Notes: generated by a model from the sequence alone, not told the origin. A stretch of DNA of 64,000 bases from Luscinia megarhynchos (GCA_034336665.1 CM067570.1:13127502-13191501); one strand, 5' to 3'. Counted from the stretch's first letter, positions 1 through 13,369 are shown. Made by a program: numbers and translations.

Positions 1-19
1 TTTGCTCTTTGGCTTCATC

Positions 20-356
20 TCCATTCCTGAAGATGTCCAAAGAGCTACAAAGCTGTGGAGGGTCTGGAGCACAAGTCCTGTGAGGAGCAGCTGGGGGAGC
101 TGGGGGTGTTTAGCCTGGAGCAGAGGAGGCTCAGGGCAGACCTCATCCCTGCACAGCCACATGGAAGGAGATGGCAGCCAGGTGAGGGTCATCACTTCCC
201 ACCAGTAAAAAGAAATAGAACAAGAGAACAGCCTCAAGTTGCACCAGGAGAGATTTAGATTGGATATTGGGAAAAAATTCTTCACCGGGAGGGTTTTCAA
301 GCATGGAAACAGGATGCTCAGGGTAGCAGTTCAGTCATCAATCCTGGATCCTCTCT
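20..356 (+). mobile_element. CR1 LINE fragment (ORF2 C-terminal end)
   Basis: This is a degraded copy of the avian non-LTR retrotransposon CR1. The sequence follows the conserved end of CR1 ORF2: a block reading [20 protein letters not shown] and then RRLRADLI in one frame, followed after a frame change by the block corresponding to [20 protein letters not shown]. The frame from 55 stops at 258, so the copy is coding-dead. It is 5'-truncated, as CR1 copies normally are. It also stops near 356, at the part of the consensus around 'catccctgga', before the usual 3' tail with its short ATTCTGTG-like repeats, so the 3' end is missing or displaced. It is the youngest-looking CR1 piece in the window. 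Identification rests on recalled consensus and is strong; the exact limits are approximate. Confidence 0.9.
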
Positions 357-1811
357 ATTAGGGAAAGAGGTGGTAAGTGGCTTTTAATTTCACAAAAATA
401 CTTTTTATCTTCATTGAGGAAAAAAATCTCTGCTATCCAGAATCCAAATCTCCAAAATGAATCAGACCGTGTCTTCACCTCAATCACAAAACTTTTGACT
501 TGATATCCTTTTTGTCTGGGCTGAGAACTAAATGACAACCCTCTTTAGCAAAGCTAGCAATCTGATGATCTTGATTTTTCATTTAAATACAAGAAATCCT
601 TTGTTTTCCTGAGTGGCTGTCATTCAGCATTCATTGCACGGGTCTTTCAGAAATGTTTCTCCATTTTTTTTCCTCACTAATGGACTTTAGGGCATTAAGT
701 TTGATGAAAATCATGTAGGAGATAAACATTATTGCAGTATGTTCAGAACATTCAAGGACCATTATGTCAGCTAAAACATAAACCCTTGTTTTGAGAAACA
801 AAATTACATATTTCAAAACTTTGTTAGAAGGGTATGAAACAGGCCTAATTTCCATTTAGCAAAAAACCTTTCTACATTACCTTTTTTATCTGAACTATTG
901 CAACCTTCCATTTACCGAAATACAATTTTAATTAAAGCTTAGTATTTCAAAACTCAAAATTAATTTGGTGATGTCAGTATATATGTGACATATCTTTTTG
1001 TCTTGAAAGCATGCTTTTCAGCTTGAAGATGATTTTCTTTTCATTGAATTATGCATGTTTCATTAAATTGCAGCAAACATGAGTTTCTTGTTTCCTTCTA
1101 AGAATATAGAAGGTCAGAGTGTCTGATTTCTTCTTCAGCTGATTTACCAAATGCATTACTCAGCTACTGTTTTAAGCATTTTCTCATTATTCTGGCCCAA
1201 TTTTATGTATTTTTAAGTGTCTTTCTTCATAAAGCCACAACAAATGAAGGGCTCTTGTGCCCACAGCATTCTTTATGAGAAATAAAAGCAGCCAGGTTGG
1301 AAGCATATAGCCCAAAGCTAGAGTTTGAATTAATAATGAAATCTGCCCTAAACTCTTAAGTGTTTGAAGTTGCTCATTTGGGCATGTCCATCCATCAGAA
1401 AGGTGGCCCCCATGGACCCAGTCAATGGTATCAAAATTGTTGGAGCCAGTGCTCTTCCTTGTGTGTTTTTTGAATGAGGTTGACCAGGTGAGACTCCTGC
1501 AGAGGTCACCTTGGAAACTCTAGCAACCAAAGACTGCATCTGGTCACACATCCATATTGAATTACATCTTGAGTTGGACAGGTCCAAAGCTCCCATCCAT
1601 CACCTGCTGGAATATGTCAGCTGTTAAATATGCTGCTCCCACCCCTCTTGTCTCACTGAGCAGCAAGAATTAGGTAAGAACAAAACAGGAAGTTAAAAAA
1701 CTCAGGCATGACACTGGATAATCTAGCTTCTAACTTATTTATCTGCCTGAGGCTGGAAAGTCCTGGGTAATGGCAGTCCAAACCAATTTTGAGTGATAAA
1801 AAATAGTTCCA
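357..1811. other. AT-rich non-coding DNA between two CR1 pieces
   Basis: I see no gene, RNA or recognisable repeat here. The open frames (74 and 82 codons at most) have no domain. The stretch separates two CR1 fragments of the same orientation, so it could be ordinary flanking DNA or sequence inserted into one CR1 copy. Confidence 0.5.
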
Positions 1812-1908
1812 AGGAGGTAGTTAATGAGGGATGGACTTGCAGGACCAGGAGTTAGACTCAGTGATCTTTTTGGATCCCTTTCCACTCAGCATATTCTGTG
1901 ATTCTGAC
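1812..1908 (+). mobile_element. CR1 LINE 3'-terminal fragment
   Basis: This short piece matches the 3' untranslated tail of CR1. It has an 'aaggaggtagtta' block, then 'gttagactcagtgatctttt', then 'cccttt-ccactcagcatattctgtgattctg', ending in the octamer-like terminal repeat typical of CR1 (ATTCTGTG followed by ATTCTG). The region between these blocks is shortened relative to the consensus I recall. It lies in the same orientation as the fragment at 20-356 and contains the 3' end that fragment lacks, but both seem to include the 'gggaggtggt' region, which argues for two separate insertions. Confidence 0.75.
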
Positions 1909-3265
1909 ACTTCCATTGCTTTTAAACATAAATCTTCTAAATATTTGAAGCTACTTTGATATCGTCCAGAAGACAGCAGCTAAACATATTAGAAAGCATA
2001 ATTCTCATTTAACTACAAAGATAATTACTGACCTATCAGGATTTACAGATCATGTTTATGCCATTCAATTGCATGACTGTTCTGAAGAGAACATATTTTC
2101 CCATTCAGTCACAGTTCATACAAACTCTATTGCCTACCAACTAATTTATGGATATGAAGCTTTCAAGTGTTTAATTGGAAATATCTTCTCTTCTGCTGTC
2201 ATTATATTACATTGATAGAGGAGCTTCATACCAAATGCTTTCCATGAAAACAATTCCTAAATCAAATTATTTTTAATGTTGTGAGTTTTTTGCACATGAA
2301 TAAGTACCTCAATTGAGATGTATAAAACCAATTAGACCCCTATTTATCTCTGCTTAGCAACTTGGCTCCACTAATTTCTTTGGTCACTGTGTTTCACTTT
2401 GGAACTTATTCTCTTCATACATTCTGATGATTGAATTACTCAATATTTATTCTAGTATGCATTTATTTAGTGGTGCCCTTTTCAAACCACTTCCTTTTTA
2501 TCTGATCCTGAAAGTCCTGTAATATTCCTTCACAAATCTTGGAGATTGTCATAAAAAAGATGCATTAGTTGCCCTCTATGTGCTTGCATAACAAAAATTC
2601 TGAGCAATAAATAAGGAGTAATTGACAGAAAAAAATTCTTGTTTTTTTCCCCATCATCATATTAAAACCTGTGTTGAGTGGAACATTTAATCACTAGCAC
2701 AAATACACCTGGCTATTTGGCTTTTTCCTGCCCCCACCCTCTTGTCCCAGAAATGCTGACCATTTTCAACTTTAATTTCACTTTCATAATACACTGTCAC
2801 TTAATCTTAGGTGTTCTTTTATATCATATGGATAAATCCTACAACTCACTCCCTGCTGGGCAGAGGAGCATGTTCTTCACTAGATATGCCCTTAATATAT
2901 ATAATACATAAATCCAAAGAAGCAATATGTCCTTTCAGTGCAGCACCACTTCGGTTAAACGCATTACTGATGTTCAGAGTTTAAAAGTTTGGAAGGATAT
3001 AGTATCATAAGGCTGGCAGGATGCTGAAAGGCAATCTTAAGGATGAAATGTATCTATATCATGACCAGCAGATGTTCATGCTCATTTTCAACAGCATAAA
3101 CTATTCTGTTCCATATGATCCATGAGCGTAATTGTAAGGATGCTTCCCAAGGTCTAACCTATCAAGCTGCATTTTGAGCCAATTACTTCTTGAGCTACTT
3201 CTCAAGGAAGATGGACAATGAGTTATTTTGATTTTCATGTACATTTTATAGCTATATCTACATCT
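1909..3265. other. AT-rich non-coding DNA
   Basis: I see nothing recognisable apart from short A and T runs. The 77-codon frame at 2678-2911 has no domain and is taken as chance. Confidence 0.5.
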
Positions 3266-3267
3266 TA

Positions 3268-3320
3268 GGTATCTATCTATCTATCCATATATATGTATAT
3301 ATGTATATATTTATATGCTA
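3268..3320. repeat. ATCT / TATATG microsatellite
   Basis: A short tract of the tetranucleotide ATCT runs into imperfect TATATG/TATA repeats. It is a simple low-complexity repeat of the kind common in vertebrate non-coding DNA. Confidence 0.85.
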
Positions 3321-6300
3321 ACATTCTGCCTTTGCATAGATTATATGCATATATTTTATATACATAAATGTATGAATAGGCATCTATAAATCTAGTGTCT
3401 GTCAAAAATATATTACTTATTCATATATATTACATAGATATTATTTTATATCCCACATTATTATATACTATGAAATTTAGATATACATTATTTATTAATT
3501 ATTTTCATTTTATTTATTTGAAGTTCTTTGTTTCTTTCCCTACATCTTCTGTGTCAACCATTGTTATTCACTGTCACTTGAACCATGAACAATCAGAAAC
3601 AAAACACTGCCTATGTTTTTTATGAATTACGATTCAGCTGAGGAGAAGTCAACACAACTATGCATCATGAGTTCATACCTGACTTATTTAGAACAAAGAT
3701 GTCCTGTTGGATGTCTAATTTGTCACCTTAATCTTGCAGGTCAGTTGCTCTTATCTTCTTACCTCAGCCTGAATATTATATTCTGCTGGTGAGCATATTT
3801 CAAAGATATCTAATCTTGTTGATCTCATGGTACAGTGGGCATGATGATGAGGCGTGAAGAGGATAAAAATATCACAAGGAACATTAATCTCCTCCTAATT
3901 TTCCAGTCAGTATTTTCCAGATGTTGTAAAGAACATTAATGTTTGATACCACATTGTGAATCATCATTATTGAACTCCAGAATAGGCCTGTGGAAAAAAA
4001 AAAAAAAAAACCCAAAAAAAACCCCACAAGATATTTTTCCCCTCCCTGTTGTGGTAAATATACACAGTTTCAGTGACAATGAGCTTTCAGGGAAGGTTTA
4101 CATGGCATAGGTCTCACTTCCTTTAACTCCAAAACTTACAGTCTTACCATCTCTTAATAATTCATCATGAATTTTGCAGTATTTGTAGCATCTCAGTTCA
4201 TAGAAATGCTCAGCTTTGGTTTATGAAATAAAAGTGCCTATTTGAGGCTGTTTTGTTTAGCATCTTGTTCTTTTTTTTCTTTCATGAAGTCTAATAAATT
4301 TCCCAGATCTTGACTTCCATGCCTAAGCCATTTCTTCTACATCTTTGGCTGGCAGGAATCTCTTAGAGTGATGTCTCTCCAGGGGTGCATCTACCTTTTG
4401 TGATTTTGATCAACCCAGGAACTCACCACCATGGGCAGGTCCCTTACAACCAGCACAGCACTATGAACACAGAGACTGTATTCTCATGTGAGATTTAGCT
4501 GCATCACACCCCCTCTACTATGCTAAGACAGGTTTCCTAAATAAATAGAGTTTTTCCTGTCTTTCCTGTGAGTTGTTCCTTTTTTCCCCTAAAAAAAAAA
4601 AAATAAAAAGTCAAGCTATTTACATTTTTCCCTTTTTTTGTTAGCATATTGTTATTAATTTATTATTATTATTAATATTGATATATCTGGGTTGGAAAAA
4701 TTTAAAGGGTAATTGCTATCAAAATTAAGAGTAAATGACCTTCTTTCTAGTCCTTTGTTAAATTGGGATTTTTAAATGCTCTACCAAATTCTGTTCCAGA
4801 GGGAAGATATCTTTAATACTCTAATTGGTTAATATCAATAAAAACAAACCTGCCTTTGACCAAGTTCTGTGAAAATCCCCACAGGACGATATTCTGTGTG
4901 TTTCCAATATCCATTTTGAGCTATTAAGCTCTATTCAGAAACTGAGACATTTTTTTGGAAACCTGGGCACACATCAACTTGCAGTCTTGTTGCCAAAAAC
5001 CCTTGCAAGAGTCACCTGGGAAAAAACAGATTCCACTGCTACATGAACAAACAGAAACAAGCCAAATCATCTCAAAACAAACATCAAGGAATTATTGCAC
5101 AGTTAACTTTGTGCTTTTTTGCCTGGTGAATTCTGTCTTGTCTCTCATAAAAAAAAGGAGCACAAATACTGTTTTTGGAAACTGTTAGAAAAAAAGGAAT
5201 AACTATACTAAGGACAGCTTAATTAACTGTATACTTCTATCTGAAGGACACTTTCTAGCAAAGTGTCAATTATTTATATCACAACACTGATAATAAAGAT
5301 CAAGCAAGACTCAGCTCTCCTTGAGGTTGAACTTTCAGGAGAGTTTCTCACAACTATACCTTTGTTTCCAAAAAGTCAGTCTGTGCCTTTTATTTTGTCT
5401 TACATTTAATTAATAAGATATTTGGTGTCAGAAGAGCATTGTTTCTGTTTGTAAAGCACACAGCTCAGTAGGTCCAGGTAAATCCTTTGGATTCCTGTTT
5501 TCTGTGGCAGTAATGTTTTCTGTTTGTCAATTCGCTTCTGTCCCAATAAAGCCTAAGGTTGGGAATCACTATGCTGCTTATTTCATTAATAATAAAAATA
5601 ATGAAAACAGTAGAAATCATACACTGCTTGAGACTGAATGGTCTTGTTCTTTAGGAAATACACACAGCAGAGCAAAATAGAATTCTGGATTATGGTGAGC
5701 ACCTACTACTATGACAAAAATAATACTTCTAGGGACATCTGGATTTAAGAAAGCTATATATTAAAAAATACCCATTTCTGTGGACATATAGATGACACCT
5801 TTCTAGAGGCAGAAGAACCACTGGTGTGTAGCTAATGCTACTAAGTTAAATGGAAATTAACCAAAGCAGTACAACTGCACTTGAAGCCAGAATCATATAT
5901 TACTACAGTATTTTTTCTTGTGGTTCTGTAATAAGGCAAAGTGTATCTTGGAGCCATGCAGAGAAGAGCAAATTTACTATAACTGCCAGAGACAAGTGGG
6001 CATGAAAAATGATCAGCTCCTAAAAGCTTTTAAAGCAGCAATGTTTGTCCTTCTTGGCTTTATGAAGGTCATAAGTCTCTCTGGTATGATCTAAGAAATG
6101 CTATAACAAGGTTCACGTAAATGCAGCTGTGTCCTGAAACTGTGCTCAGAGAGACAAAATTCCTTTACAGAAATAGCCACTCAACTTTTATCTGCACAAG
6201 ACAATATTCTGCAGAGGTTTTTTCAGAGATGGAGCCAACTCCCGACCACAGTCCAGTGACAGAATGATCTATAGAAATTTTCCTGCCAGGAAAGCACTGT

Positions 6301-6370
6301 CCAAAACTAACATAAACTTAATTTATTACTTGCTTGGCTTATACATCTCTTTACTGTGTTCTTCAGTAGG
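3321..6370. other. AT-rich non-coding DNA
   Basis: No gene is visible. The stretch holds a 17-A tract at 3994-4010 followed by CCC and more A, and a TTA-rich tract at 4641-4677. The frames at 3395-3625 and 4955-5188 are under 80 codons, AT-driven, and show no motif. Confidence 0.5.
4641..4677. repeat. TTA-rich simple repeat
   Basis: Imperfect (TTA)n/(ATT)n simple sequence with four consecutive near-perfect units in the middle. Confidence 0.7.
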
Positions 6371-6497
6371 TATACATAGATACACACACTATTATATTTT
6401 TTGTATTTTATATGTAGACATATGTATATAATACATATACACGTATGTATATGAACACACACACATATATATACACACATATATGTATATATATAAC
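6371..6497. repeat. TA/CA compound microsatellite
   Basis: Imperfect tracts of ATAC, ATGTAT, ACACAC and TATA alternate over about 125 bases. All parts are alternating purine-pyrimidine, so the region may be length-variable and prone to unusual helix forms. Confidence 0.85.
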
Positions 6498-8117
6498 ATT
6501 CTTAATAGATTTTAGATATCATCTAGGGCAGCCTACAGTCTGGTCAAAGCAAAGGAGCAGACAGATTTTTGCAACTCCCAGCTAAAAGGAATGATCAAGT
6601 CAAAGAAGTCTTCTGCCTCAAGGAACCCAACTGTACCTGGTCTTCCTCTGCCACAGCTAAGTCCTGTGGCAGTGGTAACTTATCTGTGTGGGACACAATA
6701 TGAGGAAAAGGAGGAAATGAGGCTCCATCCAGCCCCAGCTGCATGGCTGGAGGAGCTGGCAGTGCTGTGGGTGCCCAGATATTCCTGCTTGCTGGACATT
6801 CAGTGCTGTGCATCACCGTGGTTCAGAGACACACAACCTGTTTTCTGCAAAACCTAATAAAAGAACCTGGCAACTGAGAGGAGTGACTTTCCCTGATGGG
6901 TTCCTCTCTGTATCCTTTGTAATTGCCTTCTACCTGGTGAGCAGCAGGAGAGCAGACACCCTGTACAGTGACTGATGATCCTGTTCAGTGCTATTAGGAG
7001 TAGATTGTGGACTCACCCTTTGCAATGCTATGTTATTCCACAGGAACAGCTGCCATCAAATAATTCCCAAATTTTGGAAGTGGAACCATCAAAAGTAACA
7101 TAAAATTGAAGAAAATAATGGCTCTAGTCATTAACCTGCTGTTATTTTGCCTCAAGCTATGCATGGAATCAATTAAAAACAAAATTTTTCCCCTTTAGGA
7201 AGGAACTCAACTTTTTCTGTACTCTGCTGTCCCTTCCCAATAAAGTGTCTTCTTTTGTGATGGAAGTTTCTCTACCCTTTCTTCCAAAATGCTCAATTAT
7301 GGAACATTCACAGCCTTTCTAAACAATCTGTTCCAGGACATTTTAGAATCAGGGCTCCTTATTATCCTTACTTTTAAAAACATTTGTGTTGCAATCAATA
7401 TAAGATGAAATTCAGCAGGTGGCTTTGTCCAGCCAAGTTCTTGTCTTCAGAAGACACAAGTCTGTACACAACATTAGAGAAAATGAAAACAAATAGGAAT
7501 AGCAATACTTCTATCTAATTATCCCATAGCACTTTTCCCTAAAAAAGGGTCTGTCTTATACAGGACAGGGCAGGCAACAATCAGTGTAATTTCTGCAATT
7601 CCTTCATTACTTCATCAAAGGGGAAGAGAGGAGAACACAAGCATTTGCTTAAACACCATCTGCTTTCATAATTAATTCTTTAGTGAGAGTTTTGAAAATA
7701 CTGCCCTAAAAGACCAAGGAAAGGTGAATTACAATCATCTCTGGTAAAGAGTATTATCCAAAGAACATGTATATCAAGATATACCTTTCCATCTACTGTA
7801 ATGGGACTCAGGTGAGATTCTAAGCCTTAAAATGAGTATTTATAGTGCTGTTAGTATCCTGGAATAAAAACCTATTTACTCAATCATGAATAATGATATG
7901 AGCATAACCTTTCAAAAACTGAAAAACAACTCTTTTTATCACCCACCATATTTATGTTAATACTTAAGTAAAGTTATGGAGTTTTGAAGTACGTTATACA
8001 GTCCTAAACTAAAGTTTGACAATTAACCTTTCGAAAGAGTTCTGTAACAACAAGCCTCAGAAAAATGTAATGATAGCAATTTATTATGAATTCCTCAGTC
8101 TGGATAGCCTGGGATGC

Positions 8118-8138
8118 AAAAAAAAAAAAAAAAAAAAA
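8118..8138 (+). repeat. poly(A) tract, 21 A
   Basis: An uninterrupted run of 21 A is seen. I find no AATAAA in the 40 bases before it and no clear target-site duplication, so a retrocopy tail is not supported and plain simple sequence is likelier. Confidence 0.8.
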
Positions 8139-9060
8139 TCCAGGTTAACTCATCAATTCCAAAGGAGCAAGTGTTATTTCACATTTTGCCTTTGCTTTAA
8201 AGGTACAGTGATTCCTTATCATCACACACTCGCTGTGAAAAGGGATGGATTTATAATAATATGTCATTTTTAGAGTGAGATATGAAACAAATCATCAGCA
8301 TGCTGTCTCTTAGAAGATAGATTATTTCAATTTTAGACTAAACTGGAATAGCAAAGATCCTGTGTCAGCTCAAGAAACCAGACAGGAAATTCTGGCTTCT
8401 CCACATCCCATACTTAGAGATCTGAATTGAGCCTAGGATTTCCAGGTAGAATACAGAGTATAAATATTTTTTTTTCTGATAAAAACAAACTTTAAGGTTT
8501 TCCTAAGGTGCCATATCTGATCATTCCCCATTCTGTACAACCCTTAGTTTCCCCCACAACAGATCACCACCTCAAATGTAGAGACTTCTTCAAGTTCTTC
8601 ATCTGAGGAAGATTTAAGTCTGGTGCTTACCTGAATTTCATTCTTTTCACAGTATTTTTCAATTTGTAGAGAAATAGAGGCATCAAGCAGAGGAAGCCTG
8701 TGGGAAACAATCCCAAAAATTCTGTTCCTGAATTTCATCTTTCCTCTTTCTCTCCCTCGCTCCTTTTTACTTTCTGTAAGCAAGAAGATGTATGATGGCT
8801 GGGGGAACCAAGGGTACATCCCAGCATGCAGCTCAGTGAGAGAAGAGCTGTTGCTTGGGCTTGGTTACAGAGCAGATGAACTCTTATCCACTCACCTTTC
8901 AATCCATGCTCACGAGATGAAGTGCACAATAGCAGTGGTTACTGTGGGGTTAAAACACATAAATCAGGATGGAATGGAAAGCCATGTGTGTAGACCAGGC
9001 TAGAAAGCCACCTCAAACTACAAGACTCACAGATATCATAAACCAGCTTTCCTCCCCCTT

Positions 9061-9112
9061 TTGGTTTTTTTTTTGTTTGTTTTGTTTGTTTTGGTTTTGT
9101 TTTTGTTTTTTT
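9061..9112. repeat. T-rich (GTTT)n tract
   Basis: T runs are interrupted by single or paired G in an imperfect GTTT/GTTTT pattern. This is low-complexity sequence and explains the phenylalanine-rich open frame crossing it. Confidence 0.85.
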
Positions 9113-9412
9113 AAATTCACACTCTATATCGAAGATATAAAATCTCAGTTGGAACCTGAAGCCAAATCCAAAACACAATAACAGTCACAGTTAGCTCAGG
9201 GGAAGTGTGAGAAACAAGAACAAAATCACACTTTCTGATGAGTATGGATTCACAAATCAATGGAGACAGGAAAGGAAACAACACCAGGCTCACTTGTAAT
9301 GCTGTGCTCTGGTTTGATAACAAGGAGGCTGGCTCATCATTTGGCCATTCCACCAGCTATAGTATAGTTGAAGAACTGCATACATGAAATGACACTGCAC
9401 CAACATTTAATT

Positions 9413-9468
9413 AAAAAAAAAAAACAAAAAACAACCAAACCACAAATGACAACAACAAAACCAAAAAA
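9413..9468. repeat. A/C-rich low-complexity tract
   Basis: Runs of A are punctuated by C, giving AAC and AACC patterns. Confidence 0.75.
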
Positions 9469-10608
9469 GCTCCACAATTTTCTGGTTGGTAATGCAATAG
9501 AAAGGAATTCCCAGCAGCTCTGACAAAGGAAGCACTGGGCAGCTAATCACAGGTCTTCCCCAGCACACAGACATTTTCAAAAGGATCAGCATGAAAAATT
9601 GCTTTGTAGACTCTGACAATATAGGAGAGCTGACCTGTGAAGAAAAGTTTAAAAAATATTCATCATTCTACTGTTGGCCCCTCAATATTTCCTCTGAGCA
9701 TGTTTGCAAGGAAGGTCACAACCCTTGGTTCCATGAGTCCCTTGCTGTCCAAAGGGAGCTGCTCAGTGCAGGTGCAATGGGGACAGGACACCTTTCTGCA
9801 TAAACTCACTCTAGAGTTCAGACAACATCAGGTCTGCAGGTAAAATCTCCTTTTGCTACTCAAGGACAAAAGAGCTGTGCCAGACTTTTCCACAGATCTC
9901 AGCCTGTGCACGTGAAACAAAGGTGGCAAATCTCCCCTCTCTTATCTTAGAATAGCAAGACAAGTCAAATTTACTGATGTGAATATACTTTACTTCTGCT
10001 ACATAACTGTCCTCAACCATAAGGAAGGCAGTGGAGCTCAGGCTCTTGGCAGACTTGCCTCTACAGCTACAGAGAGAAGAAAAAAACACATGTTTCTTTG
10101 GCTTCTTTAATATTTTCCTGATATTTGTGCATGAAGTGACTAAGTGGAAATGCAATCATCATTCTATAAACATGGAGTACAACTAACATACCTCAATGCA
10201 CTTTCTGATTAAGAGGAAAAACATGATATTAACCGATATTATTTGCAACTGCACAGTTGAAAGTTCTTTAGGAGAATCTAAAGGCTAAATTTAAGACTTC
10301 AGGGATCATTTTAGGTTCCTCTTTTTACATTATTGTCATAGTTTCTGAATATTTATTCAGAAGACAGCCTAAAATTTCATTTAGTTTCAAAAGCATTCGA
10401 GTGCCTCACACTTACCAACTCTTTTCAAAAGTATAAACCAAAGAGAAAGAAAGAAAGAGGCAATTTGTCTAAATTTATATCAGTCTATCCATACTTACAC
10501 CCTGATTTTATTACTGGAAGAATATCTAAAGTTTGATGATTGATAAGTCACTGAGACAAACATCAAATGCCAGTAATAGGAAGCATACTTAGAAGGGAAC
10601 TGCAAAAA

Positions 10609-10626
10609 TAAGCTTAAGCTTAAGCT
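10609..10626. repeat. Perfect TAAGCT x3 tandem
   Basis: Three exact copies of the hexamer TAAGCT lie in a row. Because the unit overlaps AAGCTT, the block also reads as an overlapping palindrome. It is very short and may be chance. Confidence 0.8.
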
Positions 10627-11610
10627 CACCTTTTAATCTTTTGCATGCTCAGGTGTTGATATAAACTTGGCAGCAGTATGACCACTTCTTTATTTTTCCT
10701 AAACAAAAGAGCCATTAATTTAATGATGTCTATAATGTACTGACAATATCTCAGAGATGAGCAGACCTGCAGTTACAAGAGCAATAATAAAGAAACAAAA
10801 AATATTCTGGTTCTCTTGCATGAGGCCAGAACAGTTGGGCAGTAAGCAGAAATTTACTCTTGTAAAAGGAATCTTCTGACAAGGATGATAACTAAATATG
10901 TGCCTCATTTATACAAGTCACAAGCCAACAGGTGTTCACCCTTGCATACTTGTACATAAGCACACAGATATACTGAGTACTGCTCAAGATATGAGCAAAT
11001 TTTAAAAAAAAGTAAAAATATTTAATTTCTTTTCACTTAGCTCCCCCTTCCCTGTTGTTGAGATAAACAAAAACTAGTGCTGAAGTTCAAATTTTGGAGC
11101 TCTCTGCAGTGAGCTCTGAAGCAGCAGCTTGCAGGCAAAACAGCCCATTGTGCAACCTTGCAAAGAATTATCTTGGTGTGCGAATAAAGAGGAACATTGA
11201 CACACGAAAAATGTGCACTGGTTTTGCTTTAGAGCTCACATAGCAGTTTACAGCAGCAGAAGGCCAAATGCTTAGAATTCAAGGCACCAGCACTGTGCCT
11301 GATGAAATGAAAATTTCATGTTGGATAAGTGCTCAAGTGAGATAACTTGGTTTTATTTCTACTTTCTAGAGCGTGCAGTCAGAGATGGCTGGTGCCCTCA
11401 GTGCAAGCTGTCACCAAAAATCAGCACATTAGGAAAATTTACCCTGCCATTGAGCTATTTCCCCAGATTAGAATAGGAAATCTGCTGGAGCTGTAGGAAT
11501 GGTAACCACGTGGAGTAGATGAGCAGGTTGGGTTGTGATCACAGTGCGTGTTGGAACTCTATCACTTTGCACGTGTTTAGAATGCTTGTTTCCTTACTGG
11601 AGAAACCATT

Positions 11611-11647
11611 TCCTTTTTTCTTTTTTTCTTTTTTTTTCTTTTTTTTC
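11611..11647. repeat. Pyrimidine tract (T with C interruptions)
   Basis: Homopyrimidine run of T blocks separated by single C. On the minus strand it gives the lysine/arginine-rich stretch of a 72-codon chance frame. Confidence 0.8.
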
Positions 11648-13369
11648 TGGCTGTCTGACACACACCTGAAGAAACAGCTTTGCTGACTGAGAAGGGAAGA
11701 TCCCTGACTTCCAGCAGAGATCCCTGAAACCCAGTGTTAATGCTTTGAGTTTGCCTTACACATTTCAAAAAAGTTTTGACTGACAGAATACACACAAGCT
11801 GTTAAAATCTGCCTCCTGAAAAAGCTTAGAGTACATCAAAGCTATCTTCTTTGGGGTTTTGTATATAAATGCATATCTCATGAACATGGGGAGTCAGTTA
11901 ACCCCCACACTTAGTTCAGTTGATCAGAAAGGCTCTTTTATCTCTTAGACATATTCTAAATGCTTTTATCATCAAGAAATGATTGCAGTAGGTAGTAGGA
12001 TTGCTTTGGTGAAAGCATGTCACCTAGTCCTTCCACACTTTGTTGATTCAATTATAAATACAAATTAACACTCAGAAGAGTGCAAAGCTATTAACAATTT
12101 TGACATTTCAAATACTGTGGCTCATTTTGCCTACATGAATCTGCTGTTGAGTGTGATACCTATTATTTCTTTTTCCCTTCATTACACGCTGGCTAGTGTA
12201 CATTATATAACATATTGCTGGAACCTGGCTAATTTGAAAGGATACAGTAGGATAAACTTCAGAATGGCCTGAAGACAAGACATTCTACATCCTACATGTT
12301 GAGCTATTGTCAATATTCATAACCAAATCCCTCCAGCTACCTAGTATTTAATAGCTCTTTTAGCATCCCTCAGTCATCCATTCATTTTCCCCCACAATGT
12401 TCCCTGTGAGGTAAGTCATGTTCATCAGATAGGAAAAGGAAATTACTAAGTTGTTTAGACAGAGTACTTTTGAAAAGGGATCTATATTGTCTTAAAACAA
12501 GTCAGGTCTTTTAAACATTTTTCAGCTATTTAAAGGGACATCTGGACGTCAGAAACTCTCATCCAAATTCTGTTATAGCCAGTTTATGCCCATTTTTAAT
12601 GATATTAATGTGCCTGGTTTTCCAGTGCCCTTGTGCCTTCTGAGTCTTCACCCTCTTTTTCCAGCCTCAATAAATTAAGCAAGATTGGTCTTTGTGAGGA
12701 AAGAGTAATTTTTCTTCATGATATCCCTAGCCTCAGGGAACTACCCTGTCTTTGGTAGCTTGAGTGTGCAGAGACAATGCATGGAGCCAGCTGAACCCAC
12801 ACTGCTGGCAGGGTGGAGCCAGCAAGCAGATTGCTCATCCCACTTTTGGGAAGCCCCAGACTGGAGCCACACTGCAGTGCTCTGGCTAACGACCAGTGAG
12901 GCACAGCACCTGAACTAAGATGTTCTCACACACCTTGCCTGGAAGAGGAGCTGAATTAGCAGCCTGAGCTACTGGTGGTAACCTGCAGCAAAACAAACCA
13001 GCATCCTTTCTACAGCACTAGGTCCACACTTCCCTGGTTAATTTCTATCTTTTGTAACCCTAAAGTTAGACTAGACATGTCAATGGTTTATAATTGAACT
13101 TCAAACTTTTTTTGTTTTGTTCTGGGCTTTTTTTTTGCATAACACATGACTAGAACTTATTTCTATACCTTAAGATGAAATCAAACCTCTACTTGTACCC
13201 AGCAGTAGAATAACACAAACAGAAATCACAGCCAGGTGAGATACAACATAGTCAAAACAACTTTACCTTACACTATTAAGCTGAGTAAGGCAATGGAGTG
13301 GCATTTATATGGTCTCATTCGGATCTCAACCCTGTAGAGATTATGTGCATTTCCTTGGATAAGTCACCC

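Larger units (their letters stand above)
6498..13365. other. Non-coding DNA with scattered simple repeats
   Basis: No gene is supported. A slightly GC-richer patch at 6600-6860 carries overlapping 88- and 73-codon frames on opposite strands, with no domain in either, so I treat both as chance. The region holds the poly(A) at 8118, T-rich tracts at 9061 and 11611, an A/C-rich tract at 9413 and a 6-base triplet repeat at 10609. The 99-codon minus frame at 9856-10155 has no recognisable motif. Confidence 0.5.

Noticed and set aside
8118..8138. 21-A tract as a retrocopy tail
   Set aside because: No polyadenylation signal lies at the expected distance and no target duplication was found.
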